A stretch of 64,000 bases of DNA from [Mycobacterium] stephanolepidis (lineage in GTDB: Bacteria; Actinomycetota; Actinomycetes; Mycobacteriales; Mycobacteriaceae). The position numbers and the translations under genes are program-made. Below the pieces are notes generated by a model, which was not told the DNA's origin, searched no databases, and was given only the letters and a program-made list of their open reading frames with translations. Positions 12,054 to 20,508 of the stretch are shown here, in pieces. The stretch lies in NCBI RefSeq assembly GCF_002356335.1, contig NZ_AP018165.1:2666001-2730000 (forward strand), read 5' to 3'. The first letter of the stretch is position 1. Every line of letters starts with the position of its first letter.

Positions 12054-12844
12054 CCGACACCACACCCCGTTTTGACCCGGGTACGTTCACACCGGATCCG
12101 CGTGCCAGCGCGGTGCACACCATGCTCTTCGCGCAGTTCTGGCTGGAGCTCAAACTGCTGCTGCGCAACGGCGAACAGCTGCTGCTGACCATGTTCATCC
12201 CGATCACGCTGCTCATCGGGCTGACCTTGCTGCCGCTGGGCCAATTCCCCGGCTCGCGTACCGACATCTTCGTGCCCGCCATCATGGCACTGGCGGTGAT
12301 CTCCACAGCCTTTACCGGGCAGGCCATCGCTGTCGGGTTCGATCGCCGGTATGGCGCTCTGAAACGCCTGGGCGCCACCGCGTTACCGGTGTGGGGCATC
12401 ATCGCCGGCAAGGCGCTGGCCGTGGTGACGGTGGTGGTCCTGCAGGCCGCTGTCATAGGCGCCATCGGCGCTGCGCTGGGCTGGCGCCCGCATCCGGTCG
12501 GACTGCTCCTCGGTGCGGTGGTCATCGCTCTCGGCACCGCGACGTTCGCAGCGATGGGACTGCTACTCGGCGGCACCCTGCGCGCGGAAATTGTGCTCGC
12601 CCTGGCGAATCTGCTGTGGTTCATCTTCGCCGGGCTCGGGGCGTTGACCCTGGAGGACGGGCGCACCACCGACGCGATCCCCCATGCCGTGGTGCTTTTG
12701 GCGCGACTCTCCCCCTCCGGTGCGCTCTCGGAGGCGCTGGCCGCCGCCATGACGCTTTCGGTGGACTGGTTCGCAATCGCCGTGCTCGCGGTATGGGGCT
12801 CGCTCGCCGGATACGGTGCGCTGCGCTGGTTCCGGTTCACCTGA
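12050..12844 (+). CDS. ABC-2 type transporter permease
   Basis: This 264 aa membrane protein has a cytosolic N-terminus and about six hydrophobic segments, the layout of an ABC-2 permease. It is the orthologue of Rv1457c. It starts at the ATG at 12050, overlapping the stop codon of the ATPase (ATGA), so the two products form one exporter. Segments such as FIPITLLIGLTLLPLG and AVVTVVVLQAAVIGAIGAALG are clear membrane helices. The substrate is unknown. Association with mptB suggests an envelope-related cargo, but that is inference from position. Confidence 0.9.
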   Translation: MTDTTPRFDPGTFTPDPRASAVHTMLFAQFWLELKLLLRNGEQLLLTMFIPITLLIGLTLLPLGQFPGSRTDIFVPAIMALAVISTAFTGQAIAVGFDRRYGALKRLGATALPVWGIIAGKALAVVTVVVLQAAVIGAIGAALGWRPHPVGLLLGAVVIALGTATFAAMGLLLGGTLRAEIVLALANLLWFIFAGLGALTLEDGRTTDAIPHAVVLLARLSPSGALSEALAAAMTLSVDWFAIAVLAVWGSLAGYGALRWFRFT

Positions 12845-12847
12845 GCC

Positions 12848-13291
12848 ATGCCTGATATCGCGGCAGCTCTGGACCGCTTCGTGGCTGCGTTCAACACCAA
12901 CGAGCTCGACGTGGTCATGCAGCACTTCGCCGAGGACGCCGAGTACCTGCCGGGCGATGGATCTCGCCACGTGGGTCTGGCCGCCATTCGTCGTGAATTC
13001 GAACCGCAGTTCCGCGGCGCCTATGGCGCGATGACATTCGATGAACACGACCGGATCATCGACGCGGCCGCACGTAAGGCCACCATTCGATGGACCTGCC
13101 GACACGACATCCGTTCGCGCCGGTCGGCGGGGTGGGTGTTGGGTTTGGTGACGCGCATTGGGGCGGTGGTGCTTCCACGGTTCGGCTGGGAGGGGCTAGA
13201 CGTCTTTCATTTCGACGACGACGGCAAGATCACCGGCAAGTACACGTATTCGAACTACCTGCTCCCGCGCATCAGCGGCCGGCTCGGCTAG
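12848..13291 (+). CDS. SnoaL/NTF2-like family protein
   Basis: A 147 aa single-domain protein with the cone-shaped alpha+beta NTF2/SnoaL pattern. It begins with ALDRFVAAFNTNELDVVMQHFAEDAEYLPGDG and ends with GLDVFHFDDDGKITGKYTYSNY. Proteins of this superfamily are small enzymes (isomerases, cyclases, dehydratases) or ligand binders. No specific catalytic set can be assigned. It starts 3 nt after the ABC permease stop codon, so it probably shares that transcript. It marks the left edge of the block that is not found at this location in M. tuberculosis. Confidence 0.8.
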   Translation: MPDIAAALDRFVAAFNTNELDVVMQHFAEDAEYLPGDGSRHVGLAAIRREFEPQFRGAYGAMTFDEHDRIIDAAARKATIRWTCRHDIRSRRSAGWVLGLVTRIGAVVLPRFGWEGLDVFHFDDDGKITGKYTYSNYLLPRISGRLG

Positions 13292-13350
13292 CCGGGCGAT
13301 TTCCGCTCTGTTGCCACGTACTTCGCGTGTCCTCAACTACCGTAGAGACC

Positions 13351-14613
13351 ATGTCCGCCTCCCGCCGGCCGCAGCCCGCCGAATCGGTACGGCGCCGCCC
13401 CAAGGATCGCAAGGTCCAGATCGCGAAGGCGTCATCCGATGCCTTCAGCGAATCCGGCTATCACGCCGTGAGCATGGAGGAAATCGCATCGCGCGTGGGC
13501 ATCTCGGCACCGGCGCTCTATCGGCACTCCGCAAGCAAATACGACTTGTTCCGCGACGCGGTATTGGGGCTGGGACGCTGCCTCGTTGACGCCACTGACC
13601 TTCTCGCCGACGCCCACGCCGACCCGCGAGAGACACTGCGCGCCTTGGTGGACGGACTCATCGAGACCACGATTGCCCACCGCACGGCAGGAGGCCTTTT
13701 CCGCTGGGAGGGAAGGTATCTCAAGGATGAGGACCAGATCGAGCTCTCCAATCAGATCAAACTGGTCAATCGGCGCATACAGAAGCCCCTCGGATCCATC
13801 CGACCCGCATTGACATCTCATGAACGCTGGACACTGTCGTCTGCGGCATTGAGCGTCATCGGCAGCATCACCGATCATCGGGCGACATTGCCCATTCCGG
13901 AAATCCGAACTGTCCTTGCCGAACTCGCCGAGTCGGTGCTGTACACGGAACTGCCTACACCACCGCCGCACGACACCATTCTGCCCCCGGCGCCACCGGT
14001 GACGATCGACGCGGGCCCCTATGAGATGTTGCTGCATGAATCGATGCGGCTGTTCAACGTGAACGGCTACCGCGAAACCAGCATGGAAGACATTGCGACA
14101 GCCATCGGCATTCCGGTGTCCGGCATCTATCGTTACTTTCCCAGCAAGGCAGATATGCTCGCAGCCTCGTTTCGTCGTGCGGCAGACCGGATTTCCGGGG
14201 ATGTATCCCGGGCGCTGTCCGAGACGACAGCTCCGGAGGCCGCACTGGGCAAGCTCGTGGCGGGATACGTGGCGCGTTCATTCGAGCGGCCAGAACTCGG
14301 ATACGTCTACTACACCGAACGCATCAATCTCCCTGCCGCAGAACAGGCGATCCTGCACCATGTTCAGCGCTCCACCGTCGAATCCTGGACCAAGCTGTTG
14401 CTGTCCGCACGGCCCGAGATCACGCCCGGGCACGCGCGCTTCGCGGTCCACGCCGGCTTCACGCTTGTCGTAGACCTGGGCCGGCTGGTTCAGTACGACA
14501 ACACCGAACACGCGCGGGCCAGCGTGCGGTGTCTGATGGAGGCTGCGCTCCTCGGCAGACCCATCATGGCGGGTTCAGATGAGCGGCCTGCCGGTACGCA
14601 ATCTCCAACGTAG
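13351..14613 (+). CDS. Tandem TetR/AcrR regulator (two TetR modules in one chain)
   Basis: This 420 aa protein contains two complete TetR-like modules. The first helix-turn-helix is at about residues 22-66 (AKASSDAFSESGYHAVSMEEIASRVGISAPALYRHSASK). The second is at about 225-270 (LHESMRLFNVNGYRETSMEDIATAIGIPVSGIYRYFPSK). Each is followed by a helical ligand-type domain, and a Pro-rich linker near residues 195-215 joins them. Ordinary TetR proteins are about 200 aa and dimerise, so this may be a pseudo-dimer. ATG 13351 lies 7 nt after TACCGT, consistent with leaderless transcription. Its 3' end overlaps the convergent DUF2236 gene by 39 nt. The ligand and targets are unknown. Confidence 0.9.
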   Translation: MSASRRPQPAESVRRRPKDRKVQIAKASSDAFSESGYHAVSMEEIASRVGISAPALYRHSASKYDLFRDAVLGLGRCLVDATDLLADAHADPRETLRALVDGLIETTIAHRTAGGLFRWEGRYLKDEDQIELSNQIKLVNRRIQKPLGSIRPALTSHERWTLSSAALSVIGSITDHRATLPIPEIRTVLAELAESVLYTELPTPPPHDTILPPAPPVTIDAGPYEMLLHESMRLFNVNGYRETSMEDIATAIGIPVSGIYRYFPSKADMLAASFRRAADRISGDVSRALSETTAPEAALGKLVAGYVARSFERPELGYVYYTERINLPAAEQAILHHVQRSTVESWTKLLLSARPEITPGHARFAVHAGFTLVVDLGRLVQYDNTEHARASVRCLMEAALLGRPIMAGSDERPAGTQSPT

Positions 14614-15486
14614 ATCTCGCATGAGCAAGCTGTAGTTCATGTTTCGCAGATATCGCGGAATGAAGCGGTTCACAAATGAGACGAACAGAAACAGATGCTC
14701 GAACCGCCGCCTGTCGTCGTCCGTCCATTCCAGGCCCATCTGCTCACGGAAAACCGGAGCGAGAAACCCTATGGTTAGAAAGCGCAACAGCGGTGCCAGC
14801 AGCTTGCGCATGGGCCAGTTGATCATTCGTAGGTCGATCAGCTTCATCGCGTAGTCGCGGATGTACCCGTCGAGCTTGACCCGTTCACATGCGATGTTCC
14901 AGTAGGTATCGAAATCCGCTCTGGTTGAGGGCCATTGGTCCTCAGTAACTTGCAGAGTGGTCCCGATCGGCATCGCCTTCTGGAAGAAGTACTCGGCCTG
15001 CCCGTCGGTCATCTTGCCGTGCAGCAGTTGGTAGGTGTCCTCGTAGAAGATGAACAGACACGCCGCCACCCACAACTGCAGCTCTCGGTTGAAGGCGTTG
15101 TAGTCCACCGGGCTATGTTCGGTCGATCGCACCTGCCGATGAGCGACGTTGACGGCGTCGCGGTACGCGTTTCGCTCCACTTGGCTTCCCAAGACTGCGA
15201 CGGCGAGGTACTGCGCCGTGGTACGCAGACGCTTCCAGGGGTGTTTCATGAGACTGCCGGACTCGACCCTGCTTTCGGCAACGCCGTATCCCACTTCCGG
15301 CCAACACATCTGCATGACCACATTCGCCGCGGCCCCGGCCGCCGACCAGAAATCGAGTGCCTGCGTGGGGTCGACCTTCTTCTTATTCACCCAACGCGGG
15401 GTGTACTGAGTGATCTGTATCCGTGTCTGATCGGTGGTGAGGCGGGGCCTCACCCCGGGAGGCATCTGAACATATTGCGTTGGCAT
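14575..15486 (-). CDS. DUF2236 / MpaB-like oxygenase family protein (left copy)
   Basis: A 303 aa protein of the DUF2236 family, whose characterised relatives (MpaB, latex-clearing Lcp) are heme-dependent oxygenases. The family layout is visible: an N-terminal ALDFWSAAGAAANVVMQM helix, GSLMKHPWKRLRTTAQYL, HRQVRSTEHSPVDY with a conserved His, LWVAACLFIFYEDTYQLLHG, and the C-terminal GLEWTDDDRRRFE region. It is the last gene of a leftward unit after two tiny membrane-protein genes (16 nt gap). Residues needed for heme cannot be confirmed by eye. A lipid or sterol substrate is inferred only from the mce neighbourhood. Confidence 0.82.
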   Translation of the reverse strand: MPTQYVQMPPGVRPRLTTDQTRIQITQYTPRWVNKKKVDPTQALDFWSAAGAAANVVMQMCWPEVGYGVAESRVESGSLMKHPWKRLRTTAQYLAVAVLGSQVERNAYRDAVNVAHRQVRSTEHSPVDYNAFNRELQLWVAACLFIFYEDTYQLLHGKMTDGQAEYFFQKAMPIGTTLQVTEDQWPSTRADFDTYWNIACERVKLDGYIRDYAMKLIDLRMINWPMRKLLAPLLRFLTIGFLAPVFREQMGLEWTDDDRRRFEHLFLFVSFVNRFIPRYLRNMNYSLLMRDLRWRLRTGRPLI

Positions 15487-15501
15487 GGTTTATCTTTCCT
15501 C

Positions 15502-15690
15502 TCAGCGCAGGCTTGCCAGCCACATCTGTAGCAGCACTAGAAGTCCGCCCAACGCCGCCGTTCCGGCGACGACGAGACAGACGAATGAGACCCATAACCC
15601 AATTCGCAGTATCGGATTGACCTGACGACGGCCCCCCATGATCTGAACGATGATCACCAGGACATCGATGATCCATACCAACCCCATCAT
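15502..15690 (-). CDS. Small two-helix membrane protein (62 aa)
   Basis: A 62 aa hydrophobic protein starting at ATG 15690, whose A overlaps the TGA of the upstream gene (TGATG). Two membrane segments are visible, MMGLVWIIDVLVIIVQIMGG at the N-terminus and a longer one from about residue 29 (LRIGLWVSFVCLVVAGTAALGGLL). A short basic GGRRQVNP turn separates them. It has no counterpart in the right-hand module beside mce. The tight coupling on both sides argues that it is a real gene. Function unknown. Confidence 0.65.
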   Translation of the reverse strand: MMGLVWIIDVLVIIVQIMGGRRQVNPILRIGLWVSFVCLVVAGTAALGGLLVLLQMWLASLR

Positions 15691-15914
15691 CAGGTCATGC
15701 ACACATTCGAGAAGGTGAGCACGGGCCAGCAGACAATCGAGCCGAGAAACGAGATCACCAGATCGATCCCGTCGAGCTCCTTGAGGTGCGATGTGTGCGT
15801 GAGTGTCCACACCACACCGATCAAGCCGTAGGGAATCCCGATGATGATCAGTGTCCCGAGGAACTCGGAGACCTTCATCTCGTAGTTCAGTATCCGGTTG
15901 AGCTTGCTCAACAT
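15690..15914 (-). CDS. Small two-helix membrane protein (74 aa), paralogue of 25873-26109
   Basis: This 74 aa membrane protein is clearly homologous to the 78 aa protein at 25873-26109. The shared core is IG(I/L)PY..IG..W..TH..HL..L.G.D....F.GEIV/GSIV.WPVL..(S/A)NV. It contains two hydrophobic helices around a conserved loop with Thr-His and His-Leu. It is the first gene of the leftward unit with the 62 aa protein and the DUF2236 protein, and shares a divergent intergenic region with the mce operon. I do not recognise a named family. A role as membrane partner of the DUF2236 protein is inference. Confidence 0.75.
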   Translation of the reverse strand: MLSKLNRILNYEMKVSEFLGTLIIIGIPYGLIGVVWTLTHTSHLKELDGIDLVISFLGSIVCWPVLTFSNVCMT

Positions 15915-15946
15915 TGCTGGAACATCCTCTCCGACATCCCGGCACC

Positions 15947-15960
15947 ACTACACCGGTAGT
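15947..15960. promoter_or_regulatory. ACTAC-N4-GTAGT inverted repeat between the mce operon and the leftward DUF2236 unit
   Basis: A 14-bp inverted repeat, ACTAC-ACCG-GTAGT, lies 33 nt upstream of the 74 aa membrane protein gene. A near-identical ACTAC/GTAGT repeat with a 5-nt spacer occurs upstream of ctaA (27335-27349). The symmetry is seen directly. The cognate regulator is not known. Confidence 0.4.
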
Positions 15961-16073
15961 AATCCGCCATCCTTCATGTTCTCAGTAGTTCACATGCCGA
16001 TGAACGCGTCTGCACGATATTACTGCATGTGAAATGCCAACATATGTCGTTCCAAAGATTTAAGTTAATGATA

Positions 16074-16087
16074 ATTCTTCGAAGAAT
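16074..16087. promoter_or_regulatory. 14-bp perfect palindrome upstream of mce promoter
   Basis: ATTCTTCGAAGAAT reads the same on both strands and sits 4 nt upstream of the putative -35 box of the mce operon, in an AT-rich stretch that contrasts with the flanking coding DNA. Such a position suits an activator or repressor site. Another imperfect repeat, GCAT-N5-ATGC, lies at 16025-16037. Confidence 0.4.
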
Positions 16088-16090
16088 CTA

Positions 16091-16120
16091 TTGACCACAC
16101 TTTGGGGACATCCCTAGAGT
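16091..16120 (+). promoter_or_regulatory. Predicted promoter of the mce operon
   Basis: TTGACC (16091-16096) and TAGAGT (16115-16120) are separated by 18 nt, a good match to a housekeeping mycobacterial promoter. Transcription would start near 16127. This rules out GTG 16121 as the yrbEA start and favours TTG 16199 or GTG 16214. Confidence 0.55.
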
Positions 16121-16198
16121 GTGGGCCACGGAAGACTGCAACGGAGCCGCCTGCACTGTTGCTGTCTAACCCGTCAAGGGAAAGTCGGGGATAAGACT

Positions 16199-17077
16199 TT
16201 GAGTGATCCAGCAGTGGAGTTCGCGCCGACACAAGGAGTGAAGGCTCCGGCCGGCAGCGTCGCGACGATCGAGGATTGGGCCGTCGGCTACGTCCGGCGT
16301 CATCCTTTGGCAGCCGTGACGACCGTCGGCGAGCAGTTCGTGATGGCCGTACACACCGTGCAGTACTTCTTCATCGACGTGGCCTCCGGGCGGTTCCCAT
16401 GGCGTGAGTTCATCCGCCAGGGCGCATTCATGGCATCGACGGCTGTGCTTCCCACGATCCTGATCGCGTTGCCGCTAGGAGTCACACTGTCGATTCAATT
16501 CGCGCTGTTGGCAGCACAAGTCGGTGCCACCTCGCTGGCCGGCGCCGCCAGTGGTCTGGCGGTGATTCGGCAGGCCGCACCACTCGTGGCAGCGATGCTG
16601 ATGGCCACGGCAGTCGGTTCGGCGATCACCGCCGACTTGGGTTCGCGCACAATGCGTGAAGAGACCGATGCCATGGAGGTCATGGGGGTCTCGGTCATCC
16701 GCAGGTTGGTGGTCCCCCGGTTCGCCGCCTCCATTCTGGTGGCGCTGCTGCTCACCGGCGGAACCTGTTTCGTCGGCTTCCTGGCGGCCTACCTGTTCAA
16801 TGTGTACGCCCTGGATGGCGCTCCAGGAAGTTTCGTGTCGACCTTCTCGTCCTTTGCCACCACCGGCGACATGATCGTGGCCCTACTCAAGGCGGTCATC
16901 TTCGGCGCCCTGGTGGCGGTGATCGCATGCCAGAAGGGTCTGGCGACTCAGGGCGGCCCGATCGGAGTGGCCAATTCGGTGAATGCCGCTGTCGTGGAAT
17001 CGATCTTGATCCTGATGGCCGTGAATGTCGCCATCAGCCAGTTCTACGTCATGCTGTCTCCACGTACGGGCCTGTGA
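16199..17077 (+). CDS. yrbEA: YrbE/MlaE-family permease, first of pair
   Basis: An integral membrane permease of the MlaE/YrbE family that forms, with the next protein, the inner-membrane channel of a mycobacterial Mce lipid importer. The family signature is visible: ISxQFALLAAQVGATSLAGAASGLAVIRQAAP, then the coupling segment DLGSRTMREETDAMEVMGVSVIRRLVVPR. Five or six hydrophobic helices follow. The start is uncertain. TTG 16199 (preceded by the purine-rich GTCGGGGATAAGA) gives 292 aa and GTG 16214 gives 287 aa. Both follow the predicted promoter. The ATPase (MceG) is not in this window, as is usual for mce operons. Confidence 0.9.
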   Translation: MSDPAVEFAPTQGVKAPAGSVATIEDWAVGYVRRHPLAAVTTVGEQFVMAVHTVQYFFIDVASGRFPWREFIRQGAFMASTAVLPTILIALPLGVTLSIQFALLAAQVGATSLAGAASGLAVIRQAAPLVAAMLMATAVGSAITADLGSRTMREETDAMEVMGVSVIRRLVVPRFAASILVALLLTGGTCFVGFLAAYLFNVYALDGAPGSFVSTFSSFATTGDMIVALLKAVIFGALVAVIACQKGLATQGGPIGVANSVNAAVVESILILMAVNVAISQFYVMLSPRTGL

Positions 17078-17078
17078 C

Positions 17079-17936
17079 GTGACGGCATCGCGTCACATCC
17101 CCGGACCGCTGCGCCCCTTCCGGCGGGCTCAAGACGCCGGCGCGGGACCGATCATGCAACTCGGGCACATGCTCACCTTCTTCGGCGAAGCGCTCGCCGG
17201 AATTCCGTTCGCGTTACGCCACTACCGCAGAGAGTTCGTGCGCCTGCTCTCCGATATCTCGTGGGGAAACGGATCCATCGTCGTTGGCGGCGGTACCGCC
17301 GGCGTGGCGGTAGGGCTGGGGATGCTTGCCGGCGCCTTGATCGCCATCGAGGGTTACGCCTTCCTCGACCTGCTTGGGCTCGGTCCGGCAACGGGATTCA
17401 TCTCGTCACTGGTGAACACCCGCGAACTGGCGCCGTTGATGGCCTCACTGGCGTTCGCGGTGCAGGCCGGTTGCCGGTTCACCGCCCAACTCGGCTCGAT
17501 GCGCATCGCCGAGGAGATCGATGCATTGGGCGCCTTGGCCATCCGCCCCATCCCCTATCTGGTCACCACCCGGTTGATGGCCTCGGTCGTCGCCGTCCTG
17601 CCCCTGTACGTGGTATGCCTGGCCACCAGCTACCTGTCCTGCCAGCTCATGGTGATGGTTCTCGGCAATACCTCCACCGGCTCCTATCTGCACTACTTCA
17701 CCATGATGCTCAGCGTGCAGGACGTCATCTATTCGGTGATCAAGTGCATCATCTTCGGCTGGATCGCCTCGACCATCCAGTGCTACTACGGCTTCTATGC
17801 CACCGGCGGTCCCGAAGGGGTTGGCGTCGCGGCAGGGCATGCGATTCGATCCACCATCACCGCCGTCGTGATGGTCAACATGCTGCTCACGATGGCCCTC
17901 TGGGGTGTCGATGCGGGCGCACGGTTCGGAGGCTGA
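17079..17936 (+). CDS. yrbEB: YrbE/MlaE-family permease, second of pair
   Basis: A 285 aa MlaE-family permease starting at GTG 17079, one nucleotide after the upstream stop. It pairs with YrbEA in the Mce transporter. Family motifs include TRELAPLMASLAFAVQAGCRFTAQLGSMRIAEEIDALGALAIRPIPYLVTTR, which contains the EExDAL coupling loop, and the C-terminal GGPEGVGVAAGHAIRSTITAVV. It is followed 2 nt later by mceA, forming one rightward operon. Confidence 0.92.
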   Translation: MTASRHIPGPLRPFRRAQDAGAGPIMQLGHMLTFFGEALAGIPFALRHYRREFVRLLSDISWGNGSIVVGGGTAGVAVGLGMLAGALIAIEGYAFLDLLGLGPATGFISSLVNTRELAPLMASLAFAVQAGCRFTAQLGSMRIAEEIDALGALAIRPIPYLVTTRLMASVVAVLPLYVVCLATSYLSCQLMVMVLGNTSTGSYLHYFTMMLSVQDVIYSVIKCIIFGWIASTIQCYYGFYATGGPEGVGVAAGHAIRSTITAVVMVNMLLTMALWGVDAGARFGG

Positions 17937-17938
17937 CC

Positions 17939-19456
17939 GTGCGTAACCCGTTCGAATTCGATGGCCGCGGCCCGAACACACGCCAATTGCTCATCCGCGG
18001 CGGCATCGTCATCACGTCCCTCGCGATAGCAGTGGCCCTGCTGCTCATGAAATCGACTGGCCGCCTGGATGACTACGTCGATGTGGTGGCCGAGCTCGAA
18101 AATGTCGGCGACGGTCTGCCCAGGAAATCTGATGTCAAGTATCGGGGCGTGCTCGTCGGTGCGGTCCACGACGTCACCCCAGCGGTCGACGGCAAGCCGA
18201 ACTACGTGCGGATCCACATAAAGACGCTGTACGCAAAGAACATTCCGTCGACCGTCACCGCGCGGGTCGTGCCCAGCAATGTGTTCGCGGTGTCCTCGGT
18301 GCAGCTGGTCCAGAACGGGAACGCGACACCGATCCGCGCCGGGGCCCGCATCCAGGAAGACATCACATTGCCGACGGTGCTGTTCCAGACCACCATCAGC
18401 AAGCTGCGCGATGTACTGGCCGCCACCGGTCGTGACCGAAACGACAACACTGTGGGCATCCTGGCCGCGGTGGGGGCTGCCACCGAGAACCGAAGGGCCA
18501 GACTTCTCACCGGCGGCGCCCAATTGAACCGACTCATTCAACAGCTCGACAGCATCGTCACCACTGATCCTGGTCCGTCGACCGTCTCTGCCCTGGTCGA
18601 TGCGGCGGCCGGACTACAGGGCACCGCTCCTGACCTGGTCGATGCGTTGCATCAGGCGGTCAGACCGATGCAGACATTCGCCGAGAAACGCGCACAACTG
18701 AAATCGATGGTCGCCAGTGCCGACTACACCTTCGGCACGGCTCGAGAAGCCATCGACAACCACGTCGACCAGCTCATCCGGATCTCCGCCGAGCTTGGTC
18801 CGGCCCTTGGCGTTATCGCGAAAAACCGCAAGCAATTCGTCCCGATCGCAGTGCGAACCAAGATATTCGCCAACAAGTTCATCCAGGAGGCGTGGAATCC
18901 GGAGAATGACAGCGCGACTCTGCGCGGCATCCTCTCCTTCACGCCCTCCACTACCTATACCCGCGCCGATTGCCCTCAGTACGGCGAGCTCAAGGGCCCG
19001 AGCTGCTTCACCGCACCGCAAATCGTCGTACGTCCAGACCTACCGGAAGTTCTCCTCCCACAGAACTATCAGCCGCCCACGAACTTGACGCCACCACCGG
19101 GGACGAAGATCGGCCCCGACGGAAATCTGATCGCGGTGGAACCGCCACTGATCAATCCAAATCCCGCACGCGCCGATCCCAACCCACCGCTGCCCTGGTG
19201 GACCGGCCCCGCTCCCCGGGTACCGGGCACCGCGGACCCGGCCGACGCTCCCCCGCCTCCCCCTCCGGCGCAGTCAGTCCCAGCCGCCCCTGCCTCCTAT
19301 GGCGGAAACGTGGGTCCGGTGGGCGGCGCCGAGGAGCGGGCTCAGCTCGGCCTGATCACCGGCGAAACAGCTACTACAGCAACACAACTACTGCTCGGAC
19401 CGTTGGCGCGCGGCACCACCGTATCCCTGAAGAAATCACACGAAAGCGGGTCATGA
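17939..19456 (+). CDS. mceA: Mce-family protein, MceA type
   Basis: A 505 aa MceA-type subunit of a hexameric lipid-transport tunnel anchored in the inner membrane. GTG 17939 gives a short cytosolic N-terminus and one membrane helix at about residues 21-39 (GIVITSLAIAVALLLM). The MCE/MlaD domain lies at about 45-130 (SDVKYRGVLVGAVHDV). A long helical region that forms the periplasmic tunnel follows. The tail from about residue 385 is strongly Pro-rich, including a run of six Pro, and contains a C-x(n)-C pair near ADCPQYGELKGPSCF. The ATGA overlap with mceB supports coupling. Confidence 0.93.
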   Translation: MRNPFEFDGRGPNTRQLLIRGGIVITSLAIAVALLLMKSTGRLDDYVDVVAELENVGDGLPRKSDVKYRGVLVGAVHDVTPAVDGKPNYVRIHIKTLYAKNIPSTVTARVVPSNVFAVSSVQLVQNGNATPIRAGARIQEDITLPTVLFQTTISKLRDVLAATGRDRNDNTVGILAAVGAATENRRARLLTGGAQLNRLIQQLDSIVTTDPGPSTVSALVDAAAGLQGTAPDLVDALHQAVRPMQTFAEKRAQLKSMVASADYTFGTAREAIDNHVDQLIRISAELGPALGVIAKNRKQFVPIAVRTKIFANKFIQEAWNPENDSATLRGILSFTPSTTYTRADCPQYGELKGPSCFTAPQIVVRPDLPEVLLPQNYQPPTNLTPPPGTKIGPDGNLIAVEPPLINPNPARADPNPPLPWWTGPAPRVPGTADPADAPPPPPPAQSVPAAPASYGGNVGPVGGAEERAQLGLITGETATTATQLLLGPLARGTTVSLKKSHESGS

Positions 19457-20508
19457 AGGTACGCGGCGCGTTTGTGGGCCTTGCCCTTTTCACAACGGTT
19501 TGTCTTGGTCTTACCTGGTTGGTTTATGTCTCGTTGCGGCGCGATATCTCCGGGTCGACGACGCCCTATCAAGCGATGGTGTCGGACGTATTCGGTCTGC
19601 GTGAGGGCGATGACGTCAGGATCGCCGGCGTGCGGGTGGGTCGCGTCGAAAAGGTGGAACTCGACGGCGATACGGCAAAAGTCTCATTTGTCGTACAAAA
19701 CGACCAGCACGTGTTCGGGAACACCGTTGCCTCTGTGACGTACCAGAACATCATCGGGCAGCGCTATCTCGGTCTGTCGATGGGCAACACAGGCAGCCTC
19801 GATCCGCTGCCCGCGGGCAGCACCATCCCACTGGAACGGACCGAGCCCTCATTCGATGTCGGCAGACTGCTACACGGATATGCGCCCCTGTTCAGCACCC
19901 TGGATCCCAAGCAACTCGATAACCTCACCAATGGCGTGGTCGCCTCATTACAGGGCGATACTGCCGCGATCCCCACACTGGTGAACCAAACCACCAGCCT
20001 GACAAGGATTGTCGCAGGTAAGGACGAATCCCTTGACCAGGTCATCACCAACTTGGACGCGGTGTCCGGCATCCTCGCCGAACAGGACGGCAGCCTTGAT
20101 CAGATCTTGACCCAGACCCGCCAGATGATGTCCTCGTTCAACGCCAAACGCCCCGAACTTGTGGACTCACTGGGTTCATTCCGCCATGTGGCCCAACGGC
20201 TCTCCACGATCAGCGACATCATCGATCCGCCACTCAACGACCTCATCAACCGTCAGCCCGGCGTGGCCCGGCACATGGTGGGCATCGAAAATCAAACCGC
20301 ATTCCTGGGAAGCAACCTGCCGTTGATTCTCAAGGGCGTCGCCCGGATAACCCAGAGCGGCTCCTACGTGAACATCTATGCGTGTGATCTCAATGCGCTC
20401 GGATTCTTTCCGGGGTTGAACGTCGTCGTCCCGATCATCGTGGATGCGGCAACACCGGGAAACAAGACCCAGCACACACCCAAGTGCAGGAGCATGGCCA
20501 ATGGTTAA
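19453..20508 (+). CDS. mceB: Mce-family protein, MceB type
   Basis: A 351 aa Mce subunit starting at ATG 19453. It has an N-terminal membrane helix (VGLALFTTVCLGLTWLVYV) and an MCE domain at about residues 38-115 (VFGLREGDDVRIAGVRVGRVEKVEL, then YQNIIGQRYLGL). A long alpha-helical needle region ends with a conserved C-terminal piece containing YACDLNALGF. It overlaps mceA by 4 nt and mceC by 8 nt. Confidence 0.92.
   Translation: MKVRGAFVGLALFTTVCLGLTWLVYVSLRRDISGSTTPYQAMVSDVFGLREGDDVRIAGVRVGRVEKVELDGDTAKVSFVVQNDQHVFGNTVASVTYQNIIGQRYLGLSMGNTGSLDPLPAGSTIPLERTEPSFDVGRLLHGYAPLFSTLDPKQLDNLTNGVVASLQGDTAAIPTLVNQTTSLTRIVAGKDESLDQVITNLDAVSGILAEQDGSLDQILTQTRQMMSSFNAKRPELVDSLGSFRHVAQRLSTISDIIDPPLNDLINRQPGVARHMVGIENQTAFLGSNLPLILKGVARITQSGSYVNIYACDLNALGFFPGLNVVVPIIVDAATPGNKTQHTPKCRSMANG

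Noticed and set aside
16121..16198. GTG 16121 as the yrbEA start
   Set aside because: It lies directly after the predicted -10 box, so it would not be within the transcript. The extra 26 residues (Cys/Arg-rich) do not resemble a YrbE N-terminus.
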